Part shown: positions 33,744 through 43,664 of the stretch, one piece after another
How the letters are laid out: every line of letters begins with the position of its first letter
How positions within the stretch are numbered: position 1 is the stretch's first letter
Assembly: GCA_949316235.1 (NCBI GenBank)
Contig: OX438757.1
Coordinates: 16,059,505 to 16,123,504, forward strand
Direction of reading: 5' to 3'
Source of the DNA: Oegoconia quadripuncta
Lineage: Eukaryota; Arthropoda; Insecta; Lepidoptera; Autostichidae
Length of the DNA stretch: 64,000 nucleotides
Translations under genes and position numbers: made by a program
Notes under the pieces: model-generated
Seen by the model: the letters and a program-made list of their open reading frames with translations, nothing else
What the model was told of the DNA's origin: nothing
Database searches by the model: none

Positions 33744-34015
33744 TGACGACCTGTTTGGTGTAGTGGTTAGTACTCTGACCACTATACCAAAAAGGTCGCG
33801 GGTTCGAATCCCGCTAGGGGCATATGTTTGTATGATGAATACGGACATGTGTACCTGAGTTATGGATGTTTTCATTTATAATAAGTATTTATTTACAAAA
33901 AAAATGTATTTACGTAGTATATCAACCATCGGGTATCCACAACACAAGCCTATATAGTTGCTTAAAATGGAACTAGATAGCGTTGTGTGTATGTCCAAGG
34001 ATATTTATTGTATTT
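33744..34015 (+). mobile_element. SINE-C, full length, founder of a tail array
   Basis: Complete head (GACGACCTGTTTGGTGTAGT, box B GGTTCGAATCCCGC) and tail. Its final ~100 bp are the first unit of the tandem array that follows. Confidence 0.88.
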
Positions 34016-34535
34016 ATGTAGTATATCAACCATCTGGTATCCATAATACAAGACTATAGTTTTTTTAAATGTAACTAGATGGCATTGTGTGTATGTCCAA
34101 GAATATTTATTGTATTTATGTAGTAGAACTAGATGGCGCTGTGTATATGTCCAAGGATATTTATTGTATTTATGTAGTATATCAACCATCTGGTATCCAC
34201 AACACAAAACTATAGTTGCATAAAGTGGAACTAGATGGCGCTGTGTGTATGTCCAAGGATATTTATTGTATTTATGTAGTATATCAACCATATCTCGACA
34301 TTAGTCCAGATTAAGGTCAAGAGCGATCCCATTCTAATTTAAAAAAAAAAAAATCTGGTATCCACAACACAAAACTATAGTTGCTTAAAGTGGAACTAGA
34401 TGGTATTGTGTGTAAGTCCAAGGATATTTATTGTATTTATGTAGTATAACAACCATCACCAGATGGTTGTCTTGTGTTGTGTGTCTTCTTCAGTCAGTGG
34501 TATGTGGTATCCACAACACAAAACTATAGTATCAC
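33913..34535 (+). repeat. Tandem array of the SINE-C tail, ~102-105 bp units
   Basis: The unit runs from GTAGTATATCAACCATC through TGGAACTAGATGGCGCTGTG to GGATATTTATTGTATTTA. Units begin near 33913, 34017, 34119 (partial), 34171, 34276 and 34440. The fifth unit is interrupted at about 34293-34350 by a foreign piece ending in an A-run. The sixth is scrambled. Because the unit is free of stops in one frame, the minus strand shows a repetitive 109-codon frame, which I take as a by-product. Confidence 0.85.
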
Positions 34536-34539
34536 ACAC

Positions 34540-35440
34540 AATTCTTTAATCTATCATTCAAAGTCACTCCACACATACTACGCAGTGAACGCATTTCTAC
34601 TACACTGATTCTGCGTTCATTCTTCTGTCATACCCAACATTCACTCCTATACATCAGTATGGCCACCAACACGCCATTGTGGATCGCTACTCTTGCCTTG
34701 CTTGACAATGACTGAATCCATCCACAAGGAACAAAAATCAATTAGCTGTACCTTTTAGTAGACTTAGTAAAATTAGTAAGTCATTCAGAGGTCAATATGT
34801 GCGCTTCTACAACAAGGTTTCCATGGATATACAGAATCTTCCGCTTAATAAATTTAAACTTATTATAAAACAAAAATTATGTAAAAAGGGATATTTCAAA
34901 ATTTGAGACTACATTAATGATAGTAATCCTTGGGATTAAGTGGCTCCTCTACACGACATATAAAAATTGTTGTAACCTTTCTAGATTGTAAATGACTGAT
35001 TGAAAATTTGTCTTTGTCAATTGTCTGAGTTTCTCGCTAGCTCTTCTCAGTAGTGGTCGCGTTCCGAACTAGTGGTAGTTTAAAAGACAAGTGACGTTCA
35101 TAAGTGCATAGTGTATTACCTACACGAATAAATGATTTTCATTTCATTTCATGTCATTTCCATTTACACAGTTTCTTGCTTTCACTCTCCTTTCAATATC
35201 TTCCTCACACTTGCCGTTTCTAGTAAACATACTTCTCAAATACACAAATTCCGTCAGCTGTTCAACTTTTACCCCATCTATCACAACATTACATTAAGTT
35301 ATATTATCTTTTCTTCCACAAGTAAAACATACGTCTTACTCTCATTTATTTTAATTTCTTTCTTTTTAAATTCTCCATTCATAAGACTCAGCATGCTCTG
35401 TAGGTCGTCCGCAGTTGTAATAAATCCTGGTCATGGGCGT
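34540..35440 (-). pseudogene. RTE-like LINE relic split by another LINE
   Basis: On the minus strand, 35440-35150 gives VKVEQLTEFVYLRSMF and a CEEDIERRVKARN-like segment, the region just after the reverse transcriptase palm. Then 34735-34545 gives VAIHNGVLVAILMYRSE and MRSLRSMCGV. These two parts are consecutive in intact lepidopteran RTE-like proteins, so the intervening 34740-35145 is a later insertion. Stops and frameshifts are present. Confidence 0.7.
34740..35145 (+). mobile_element. LINE J1/J2-type 3' end nested in RTE-like LINE
   Basis: Encodes SFRGQYVRFYNKVSMDIQNL followed by PLNKFKLIIKQKLCKKGYF and a stop. The 3' UTR contains CTCGCTAGCTCTTCTCAGTA and ends in ATTTCATTTCATGTCATTTC repeats. 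Orientation is opposite to its host element. Confidence 0.75.
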
Positions 35441-35735
35441 ACAACAGGCGTTTGACCAATAACTCACCCATTCTTAATCCATAATCAAACTCTCTTAGTT
35501 CATTCAAACAACTATTCATGAATAGATTTTAATTACTTTTCTTAATATATGATTCTACATCATCTAACCGTCCCTGTAGATCTTAATTTAATCTTAATTT
35601 CACGACCAATTGGTGTAGTGGATAGTGACCCTGTCAGTAAAACCAACAGTTGAGGGTTTGAATCCCGCGAGGGGTAAATGTTTGTATGATGAATACGAAC
35701 ATTTATTCCCGAGTCGTGGCTGTTTTTATAAATAA

Positions 35736-37015
35736 TAGGTCTTTAATAATTGCCGTTCTGCAGTACTGGCCATTGCAAATCAAAATAATTTTTGTTTGCC
35801 TAAGAATTCTAATTTCAAATTAATTTTATTTTAAAAACATGGAATTCTTTTTCCAAAAGTAGTCATTTGTTTATTGATTAGTGTTACATTTTCATTGCAT
35901 TTCAATCTTTTTCGTCATAATGGATACGTTAAAAGTTCGAGTAATTATGCAATATGAGTACCGTCGTGGCAGCAACGCGGCACAAGCGGCACGCAACATC
36001 AACGACGTTTACGGAGCTAACACTACAAACCAACGCACCACCTGTTATTGGTTTGCTCGCTTCCGTTCTGGGAATTTCGACCTGAAAAATGAACCTCGCG
36101 GTCTTCCGAAGACTTTGGTCGACAATGACGAATTAAAGGCGATTGTGCAAGCTGATGATACACAATCTACGACTGAATTAGCAGCAGCTTTCGACGTTAG
36201 CGTCAAAACAATATTGGTCCATTTGCGTCGAATTGGCAAGGTAAAAAAGCTTGACAAATGGGTGCCCCACGAACTCAATGATCGCCAGCGCGAAGTACGC
36301 GTCGAGACGTGCCTTGCACTGCTCAACTGACACACAAATGAAGGAATTTTGAACGGCATTGTTACCTGCGATGAAAAATGGATTCTGTTTGATAACCGCA
36401 AGCGCTCAGCAAGTTGGTTGGATCCTGATTCAGCACCTAAACAATGCCCTAAATGAAAACTTACTCCTAGAAAAGTGATGGTTACTGTTTGGTGGTCTAG
36501 CGCCGGTGTGATTCATCACAGCTTCTTACCAAACGGGATGAGCATTACTGCAGATGTGTACTGTGAAGAATTGAACACAATGATGGAGAAGCTGGCACAT
36601 CCCCAACCAGTATTGGTCCATCGCTCCTCTCCGCTGCTCCTGCACGACAACGCGCGACCTCATACTGCACAGCAGACGGTCTCCAAGTTGCAATAACTGG
36701 GGTTGGAAGCTCTCCGTCATCCGCCCTACTCACCAGAGCTTGCGCTTACAGACTGCTACTTTTTTCAGAATTTGGATAACTTCTTGGCAGGAAAACAATT
36801 CAATACCCGAGAGGCGGTACAAAATGCCTTTGAAGAATTTGTTGCCACCCGTCCAACTGATTTCTATAAGAAGGGTATCAATAAACTGCCACTACGTTGG
36901 CAAAGATGCATTGATTGCATGGGTGATTACTTCGATTAATACAAATAAAAAATACATGAAAAAAATTCGTTTAAATTTTTTCATACAAAACGGCAATTTC
37001 ATAGGTAAAGACCTA
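35736..37015 (+). mobile_element. mariner transposon, nearly full length (~1.28 kb)
   Basis: The left end TAGGTCTTTAATAATTGCCG and right end CGGCAATTTCATAGGTAAAG...ACCTA are imperfect inverted repeats, with TA at both outer edges as expected for mariner insertion. It encodes one transposase reading frame (next entry) and sits inside a SINE-B. Length and layout match the mariner family. Confidence 0.92.
35920..36939 (+). pseudogene. mariner transposase, three nonsense codons
   Basis: From the ATG at 35920 (MDTLKVRVIMQYEYRRGSNA) one frame of 340 codons runs to TAA at 36937, close to the usual ~345 residues. The N-terminal DNA-binding half includes CYWFARFRSGNFDLKNEPR, then the conserved WVPHEL. 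Catalytic residues are Asp151 (CDEKW), Asp243 (HDNARPH) and Asp278 (YSPELALTD); 34 residues separate the last two, the mariner D,D34D signature. The only disabling changes I see are in-frame stops at codons 137 (36328), 179 (36454) and 259 (36694). There are no frameshifts, so inactivation looks recent or mild. The start was chosen for the mariner-like N-terminus; an upstream ATG at 35881 is in frame but precedes homology. Confidence 0.92.
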
Positions 37016-37256
37016 ATATTTATGAATATTTTTTTTTTCATATGGAAAGGCTGCATCTTTTTATTGCGTTACACTAGAAAATTAGACTTTTTACAGCATT
37101 ATGAAGCCGCAGATGAGTATTCGATATTTATTCTAGATATATATTTTTATTTTATGTAGTTACCGCAGTTGGATACGTTAACACTTATGTATGTTTATCC
37201 GTTATCTAGTATCCATAGTACAAGCTTTGCTTAGTTTGGGACTAGATGATTGGTAT

Positions 37257-38244
37257 AACGTGTTGTAAGCAAATATTTTTTATAACACTCGATATGTAAA
37301 TTCATTTTTTTATAGAATTCCAATAAAAAATATTTTTGAAACTCGAGGCTTCGAAATCTGTTTTTCTCAAAATTTTACCAAAGCCACTTGTTCCATACAA
37401 GGTGTACTGAGTGTTTCAGTACAACTCTCATTTACATGTATGTCACAACCTGTCTTCAACGGATGTGTAGCCCGCGTAGCAAATCACGTAGCACATTTGC
37501 TACGCTCCCGTAGAACGTCAGTTGCAAATAACTAATGGTATGCAATTTTAAACTAGCAAAATGTCATGTGACAAATTTATATAAAATTGAAGCCTTTGAA
37601 CTGATCAGATGAAGAAATGTATATTCAATGGCAATTACATTTTGTATGATCTATGATCGAAAGTTACAGTTTTATGCAGTAGGCCTAACTTGCAACAATT
37701 GAAAAATGTAAATCTAAACAAGAAATAAGTAAATAAATTAGAATTCTTGTTTAATTCTTCAAATTCTAACAATGGAAACCTGAAAATCTGGCAACTTTGG
37801 GTAAAAAGTTACCGGTGTTAATACCGGCGTCGGACAAGGCGACTAATGGACAGGAAGAGGGTTTTTAACATTTTGGTACAGCGATGGGCAGCCGCGTCAC
37901 TGGCAAAGCCCCATGGATGAGAGAAGACATGGACTTCCCCGGCGGCCGCGCTATTCCTAGCTTTGATAGCGGCTTGATCAATTATAAAAGATCTCACCAA
38001 AAATTTTACAGTAAAAGGGGCCAACTGCTAATTCAGAAGTCCTACAAAGCATTAAAATCTAGATTAATACCAAGTTTCAAGAACTTTTTCCGTGCAACCC
38101 AATTTGATAGTCTCCTTTTGTGCCTTTTCACAAGAATTTTAATTGAGTTAGTTTAAATGAGGTGTCTTGAACTATAAATTGGTATATTACAGGATATCTT
38201 TTCGGTCTGATTTTAATTTTTTTATTATTCTTAGCAATACGATA
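37257..38244. other. No gene; one perfect hairpin
   Basis: GCGTAGCAAAT (37474-37484) and ATTTGCTACGC (37495-37505) are perfect 11 bp inverted arms with a 10-base loop. Around 37810-37960 a GC-richer block contains GGCGATGGGCAGCC-like text (CAGCGATGGGCAGCCGCG), possibly an old repeat. The rest is unassigned. Confidence 0.4.
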
Positions 38245-38525
38245 ATATTGTTTGGAGTAGTGGTTAGAAACCCTAACTGCTATTTTAAAAGGCTGTGGGT
38301 TCGAATCCCGTTGGGGACATATGTTTATATGATGACTACGGACATGTGTACCCGAGTTATGGATATTTTCGTTTATGTTATATATATAATATTATGTATT
38401 TATTTGCAAAAAAAATAATTTATGTAGTATATCAACCATCTGGTATCCATAATCCTAGTTGTTTTGTATGGTATTAAAAGGCGCTATATGTATATGCAAA
38501 GATATTTATTAATTATTTATTTATT
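38245..38525 (+). mobile_element. SINE-C, diverged full-length copy
   Basis: Head TTGTTTGGAGTAGTGGTTAG, box B GGTTCGAATCCCGT, tail GGCGCTATATGTATATGC. It is more diverged than the other copies. Confidence 0.85.
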
Positions 38526-38671
38526 CACCCCTTCATACGGTGTATTATTTAATAAAATTTTCTACCGGATTACAATAAGAAAATCGAACACAAAACAAAA
38601 TAAGTCGTTTAATTTCTGCGACTATTTGTTAAATAAAAAACCATACTAAAGCGCTATTCAAAAACCTGCAA

Positions 38672-38826
38672 TGGTGGCAATTCGGATGTACACGAACTAA
38701 ACTAAACTAAAATCTGTTTTAAAATAGTACTGTCTCTTTCTCCCTGGAACAGTACTGCGACGGCACCACTCCAAAATTGGTTTTAGTTTAATTTAGTTTA
38801 GTTGGTGTACATCCGAATCGACACCA
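38672..38826. mobile_element. MITE-P, palindromic element (155 bp), copy 1
   Basis: Almost the whole element is two inverted arms. The left arm has ATTCGGATGTACACGAACTA and AACTAAACTAAA; the right arm has TTTAGTTTAGTTGGTGTACA and TCCGAATCGACACCA. The centre (CTGTCTCTTTCTCCCTGGAA) is unique. No coding capacity. The second copy is at 53607-53758. Target duplication is unclear. Confidence 0.8.
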
Positions 38827-38828
38827 AT

Positions 38829-39106
38829 AACCGCCTCCATGGCTCAATGAGAACAGCATAGGACTTACGAATCGGAGGTCGCGGGTTCGATGTTTAGTAC
38901 TCGGTTTGGTTAGTGGTAGGGCATTTTAAATGTCCGTCTGGCTAGCTACCCCTATCGTATTTAAGTTTGCCGTCAAACAGCAATTTGTAAATAAGATAGT
39001 CAGTGCCTCAAACAAGATGGGATTTCCAGGTCAGTACGCTTCCACCTTCACCTAACATCGGGTATAATTGAGGTCAAGTGCTAATCCGTTGTGCCTAAAA
39101 AAAGCG
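38829..39106 (+). mobile_element. SINE-A, diverged, with deletions
   Basis: The head directly abuts MITE-P. Box B is cut short (GGGTTCGATGTTTAGTACTC), joining head to body with loss of about 15 bp. A second deletion lies near 38983. Confidence 0.85.
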
Positions 39107-39621
39107 AAACTTTTGCATGTTACCGCATAAAGTGGCATATCTCGAGTTACACCCTTTCTACTTCACTATAGTACGTATAGGAGGACCTTAATTAAAGGCC
39201 GTTACATTTCGACTGAGGTCGTGGTCGCGCCAAGGGACGCCCCCGTGTACAATTACTTTTTAATTAGTAACAAATACAGGAAATGGGATGAATAGGCTTA
39301 TCTTACGATAATGCAGTGGTATATGTATGTAAATGACATTAACTAATGTCTATTTTTAGAGCTTTAAGACTTTGTTGCGGACAGAATAGAATAATATATA
39401 TTAGAATATCTTTATTTGCTTTAAATGTGGTTACATTATATTGGTGGAAATATGAAATAGTAAAATTCTCACACTTACTTTTCCAGACATGCAAATATTT
39501 TGTTGGATATAATTCAACAAAACTTATAATATATTTATATCTACTTAAATCAACTCAATTACTCATAATGCAATATCTCTCAACTATTTATTAAAAACAT
39601 GTCAAATATAATTACAAATTA
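39107..39621. other. No recognisable feature
   Basis: AT-rich; the 82-codon frame at 39346-39594 has no recognised domain. Confidence 0.45.
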
Positions 39622-39623
39622 GG

Positions 39624-39862
39624 TTTTTTTTTTATGTACCTTATTTATTGACCTCAATCACACCTGATGTTAAGTGAAGATAAGGTCGAAGGTGGAAGCG
39701 TACTGACCCGGAAACCCCAACACATTTGGGGGACTGGCTATCTTATTTCTGACAACCGGAACACAACAATACTATTAACATTGCTGTTTCGCGGCAGATT
39801 TAGATAAGATGGTGGTAGCTAGCCAGGCGGACATTTAAAATGCCCTACTACGAACGAACTAA
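39624..39862 (-). mobile_element. SINE-A, head truncated
   Basis: 3' end and body are complete to CATTTAAAATGCCCTAC. The tRNA-like head is missing and is replaced by unrelated sequence. Confidence 0.87.
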
Positions 39863-40096
39863 CTATTTTATGATGGGCAACAGTCACTCTGCAAATTGTA
39901 CTAGGTGCAATTATGGTAGAAGATGTTTACCATGCACTCATTGAATGTGTACAGAATGAAGAACAAAGACGATAGTCGCTCTATCAATAGTAAGTGAAGA
40001 CATTGGCAAATGTAATATTATCTTAGCCTGTGTTTCGGAAAAGGCCAGGGCATTATAACAATTATTTGAAATTGTAATGACAGATAGAAATTAAGA

Positions 40097-40566
40097 TTTA
40101 AGGTCATAGCTCATTAGACCCACCCGGCATCCACTCCGCACCGCCTCGTCGCACGGCGTCCACTCGTTGTATACAGGTGATCCACGGGTGGACGCCGCGT
40201 TATCACCAATAAACGTCGCGCGGTCAACCAGCGGACCTAGTGTCGTCAACCAGAGGACCCCGCGAGGTCAACGAGTCGACGTCGCTTGGTCTACTCGTGT
40301 ATTCATTCGCGGGCAGCGCGCGGTCCACTCGGGACCCGCGCGTTGGCAATGCGCAGTCAACGCAAGATAAGCATGCGAGCAACGAGTTGTCACCGAGTGG
40401 CCCACGTCGGCCCACGGCCGTCCGCTCGTGGAGGGTTTACGACAGGTGATCCGGTGACGCTACGGAGTTGATGTAGTGAACAAATACCCATATAAGTCCA
40501 TACAAAGAATACTAACCGCACGAGGCGAGGCGGTGCCGAGTGGCTCTAATGAGCTATGACCTTTAA
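40097..40566. mobile_element. GC-rich TIR element (~460 bp) flanked by TTTAA
   Basis: Left end GGTCATAGCTCATTAGA (from 40102) and right end TCTAATGAGCTATGACC (to 40561) are perfect 17 bp inverted repeats. Weaker inverted similarity continues inward (CCGCACCGCCTCGTCGCACG against CGCACGAGGCGAGGCGGTGC). TTTAA stands on both outer sides (40097-40101, 40562-40566). The interior is strikingly GC-rich and contains GTCAACCAGCGGACC and GTCAACCAGAGGACC in tandem. No transposase is seen. The TTAA-containing flank recalls piggyBac, but the ends are not ones I recognise. Confidence 0.75.
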
Positions 40567-40883
40567 CCGCCTCCGTGGCTCAATGTAAACAACATTGGGT
40601 GTATGAATCGGAGGTTGTGGGTTCGGTCCCCAGCAGAGTACATGTTTAAGTACACGGTTTGGTTGGTGGTAGGGCATTTTAAATGTACGCCTGGCTAGCT
40701 ACCACCATCTTATCTAAATCTGCCGCCAATCAGCAATGTTAATAGCACTGTTGTGTTCCGGTTGTCAGAGATAAAATATCCAGTCCCCCAAATAAGATAG
40801 GGTTTCCGGGTCAGTACGCTTCCACCTTCGACCTCATCTTCAATTAACATCAGATATGATTGAGGTAACCCGTTGTGCGTAAA
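40565..40883 (+). mobile_element. SINE-A, near full length
   Basis: The head begins within the TTTAA flank of the GC-rich element. The A-run is replaced by GTGCGTAAACCCGGTGTG. Box B reads GGGTTCGGTCCCCAGC. Confidence 0.9.
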
Positions 40884-40934
40884 CCCGGTGTGTAAACAAA
40901 AAAAAATTGGTCTTTTGTTTCCTTAGATCAAAAA

Positions 40935-41062
40935 AAAATTCTCAGGCATGCAAAATCTTGCATCTGAAGTCCTCAACCTCAAGACTATGGCCCATACTCC
41001 CTCATATATGAGGGAAGGCCTATATCCCTGCAGTGGAATGTTTATGGGCTGATGCTGATGGT
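40935..41062 (+). mobile_element. SINE-D 3' half
   Basis: TCAGGCATGCAAAATCTTGC, then ATATCCCTGCAGTGGAATG and GGGCTGATGCTGATGG. The head is lost. Confidence 0.7.
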
Positions 41063-41661
41063 AACTCAATACGTCTATTTATTAGACGTTTACCCCATTA
41101 TCCTCACTATCTAGGGCGCTTGTTGATGAGCGATCGAACGTAGAGAGCTATCCGGCAAATTTTGCGAAATTTTTTACATGGTACATCGCCATTTCTTTCA
41201 GTTTAAATTAAATCGTTTATAAATCGTCTATGAACACCTAACTTAAACAATGCAAAAGATTCCCCCATTTCTATTTAATTTGTTTCGTGTTTCGGACAAA
41301 GTTAACGAGGAGTTGTAAAGACAACACTGTCTTGTTATTAAAATGAACGCCGAACTTTCCATTCGAGTGTTGAGAGTCAATAGAAGTTATTCTAAGGGAG
41401 CTGGGAATAATTTTACTTGAGAGTATCTGATAGCTTACCTTATAGATGTTGTAACTTCACTTGGTTAACCAAAACTTTGCTGGTGCCGTTTAGGGATGAG
41501 CGATATATATCAATATTGGTGAAGTATCGATTTTATTGTCAGAAATATCGATTGATATATAAGGTTAAGAATCTATACGATACTACAGACAATACTATAT
41601 GCCACATATGCCACAGACATGCTGGTCCTCAAGGATTTTTAAGTTTTTGTCATCGACTCTT
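41063..41661. other. No recognisable feature
   Basis: No repeat or gene identified. ATCGAT-rich text (for example CAGAAATATCGATTGATATA) near 41540. Confidence 0.4.
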
Positions 41662-41729
41662 CTTTTTTTTTATGCATAACGGGTTGGTACTTGACCTCAA
41701 TCACACCTGATGTTAAGTGAAGATGAGGG
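41662..41729 (-). mobile_element. SINE-A 3' fragment in inverted pair
   Basis: T-run, ATGCATAACGGGTTGGTACT and 40 more bp of SINE-A, ending at GAAGATGAGG. A plus-strand SINE-A begins 11 bp later. Confidence 0.85.
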
Positions 41730-41739
41730 CCATTTTCGT

Positions 41740-42070
41740 ACCGCTCCGTGGCTCAATGTAAACAACATTGGGTTTACGTTTCGGAGGTCGCGGGTTCGAT
41801 CCCCAGCGGGGTACATATTTAGTACTCGGTTTGGTTGGTCGCAGGGCATATTAAATGTCCGCCTGGCTAACTACCACCATCTTATCTAAATCTGCCGCCA
41901 AACAGCAATGTTAATAGCTTTGTTGTGTTCCAGTTGTCAGAGATAAGATAGCCAATCCCCAAATAAGATGGGGTTTCCGGGTCAGTACGCTTCCACCTTC
42001 GACCTCATCATCATTTAATATCGGGTGTGATTGAGGTCAAGTGCTAACCCGTTGTGGATAAAAAAAAAAA
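41740..42070 (+). mobile_element. SINE-A, full length
   Basis: Head GCTCCGTGGCTCAATGTAAA, intact box B GGTTCGATCCCCAGCGGG, complete body, and an end GTTGTGGATAAAAAAAAAAA. Confidence 0.92.
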
Positions 42071-42984
42071 TCCTCTGAAAACTAGCGATTTAGCAATCGC
42101 TGCAGCATATGCAGAGATGGAGTCCATTTTTGACAGCAGACAGCAGTTTTCAAAATCTCCTGGTTTTCTGTACAATGTTGTAATTTTCATGTTAATATTC
42201 TTGCTGTTATACTGTGGTGTCAAATATATATGTATGTCTATATGTCTTAGCATATCTACATGGTGTACTGCAATTATGCATATACCTACAGCAAAGATCA
42301 TGCATTTTGCATGAAGATTATATCCTAGTCTTTGCTGATTGCATACCGATTGCAATACAAATGCCCAGTAGATATCTGGAACTAAGGATAATGCACGCTC
42401 AAGTAGTTTCATAGTATAGACAATTAGTAGGGTGTCTTGTCTCGATTTCTCGTGAGCATTGCGCTAGTTGCTTACCCGTTCGTATATATAGCCCCAAAAT
42501 ATAATATAGTCACATTTGCTGATAGGACGCAAGAATTTTGAGGCGTTTTTCTATAAATGCGTTGTTATTGTTTTGTAAAATATTACGTTGATTAAGTTCC
42601 TTTCATGGTTTTTAATAATTTTCTTTCGAAATATATCCAGCAAATGAACGGTTTTCACCGGGGATACGTCTTTTGGTCTAATATAAAGAAAAACGAAAAC
42701 AGTCGGATAACGACAAAAAAATAATGACGTTTACAGTTTCGATAAACATCAACCACATCTCTTATTCTGTAATGATGTAAGTTACATTAAAAAAAAAATC
42801 ATATGCTTCCCATAATCATTTCTTAGATTCGCTGAAACTTTTATAAAGCAGTTACTTTTAAAAATTAACGCTGCCTATACTTAACTTAATGTTATCCGAT
42901 AATACACACAAAGTTTTGCTAAATTTGGATTTGCCGTTCCCAAAAAAAATCTAAAATGTATGTATGGAGAAGACAGTCTTAATG
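42071..42984. other. No recognisable feature
   Basis: Overlapping frames on both strands (42044-42412 minus, 42054-42314 plus) arise in the same DNA; the plus frame has a hydrophobic stretch (VIFMLIFLLLYCGV). Neither resembles a known protein. Confidence 0.4.
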
Positions 42985-43025
42985 AAATTCTTCATACAAA
43001 ACGCCAATTTCATAGGTAAGGACCT
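42985..43025 (+). mobile_element. mariner right-end fragment
   Basis: TTCATACAAAACGCCAATTT and CATAGGTAAGGACCTA match the right terminus of the mariner at 35736-37015, with two base changes in the TIR (GCC for GGC, AGG for AAG). No transposase is attached. Confidence 0.75.
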
Positions 43026-43569
43026 AAACGACGGGTTGGTCCTTTTCTTTTTACGTTCTGAAACGAAACAACACGTGTTCATTGCAGTCTGAGTCAAAAT
43101 ATTAATTTTCAGAAAATCATCAGAACTTTCAAACCGTTTACAAAATGCCCTTGAATATAAAAAGCCAATCCGCTCAGCAGCATCAAGTAACTCATAGATA
43201 TCTCACATCTGCGCTAATCCAGATGAACCCAGCACATTTTCAACCATAAAACAGAATTATTGCCCATACAGAACGTAGACAACTTCGTTCTCTCCTAAAT
43301 GTTTAAAATAATCATAAATCTGTGTAACAGTTCCTCTCCCGTGCAGTTGTATACTGCGTAGAATTGCCAGCATGACTACGTATGAATATTAAGTTGCGCT
43401 TAAGTGACAGCTGTGCAAACCTAAGCGCATAAATAACTTGGAGCCCTCTGGGGCGTGTGAGACTTCTGTATGCGGTACGGAGTGGAAATTGTTCTTTTGA
43501 GTCTATATAATCTGTAATTTTGCAAGTTTATCAATGAATAAGAACTTTACGTAAAACTAGTATCTGAGG

Positions 43570-43660
43570 ATGTAGGCCGCTTCCAACCAGCCGCTCTGGA
43601 AATCTATGGGGGAGGCCTATGTTTAGCAGTGGACGTCCGTGATGAAGATGAATTGGAAAA
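43570..43660 (+). mobile_element. RTE-type LINE 3' fragment
   Basis: ATGTAGGCCGCTTCCAACCA and TATGGGGGAGGCCTATGTTT translate as pieces of the RWMQAA...LGEAYVQQWTS ending. Confidence 0.65.
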
Positions 43661-43664
43661 CGGT

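Larger units (their letters stand above)
35602..37256 (+). mobile_element. SINE-B split by mariner and a second insertion
   Basis: Head and body at 35602-35736; a few bases (ATATTTATG) reappear at 37016; the tail (TATGTATGTTTATCCGTTAT) resumes at about 37183. The ~160 bp at 37025-37180 between mariner and tail are not SINE-B and are unassigned. Confidence 0.8.

Noticed and set aside
33962..34291. Repetitive 109-codon minus-strand protein
   Set aside because: It is the antisense translation of the SINE-C tail array.
33913..34450. CRISPR-like array of regular repeats
   Set aside because: Units are long, adjacent without unique spacers, and derived from a SINE tail; the genome looks eukaryotic.
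40224..40471. Arg/Ser-rich frames in the GC-rich TIR element
   Set aside because: Four overlapping frames on both strands in GC-rich repeated DNA; not credible as coding.
42044..42412. Opposed 122- and 86-codon frames
   Set aside because: They are in the same DNA on opposite strands, begin in a SINE-A tail and match nothing recognisable.
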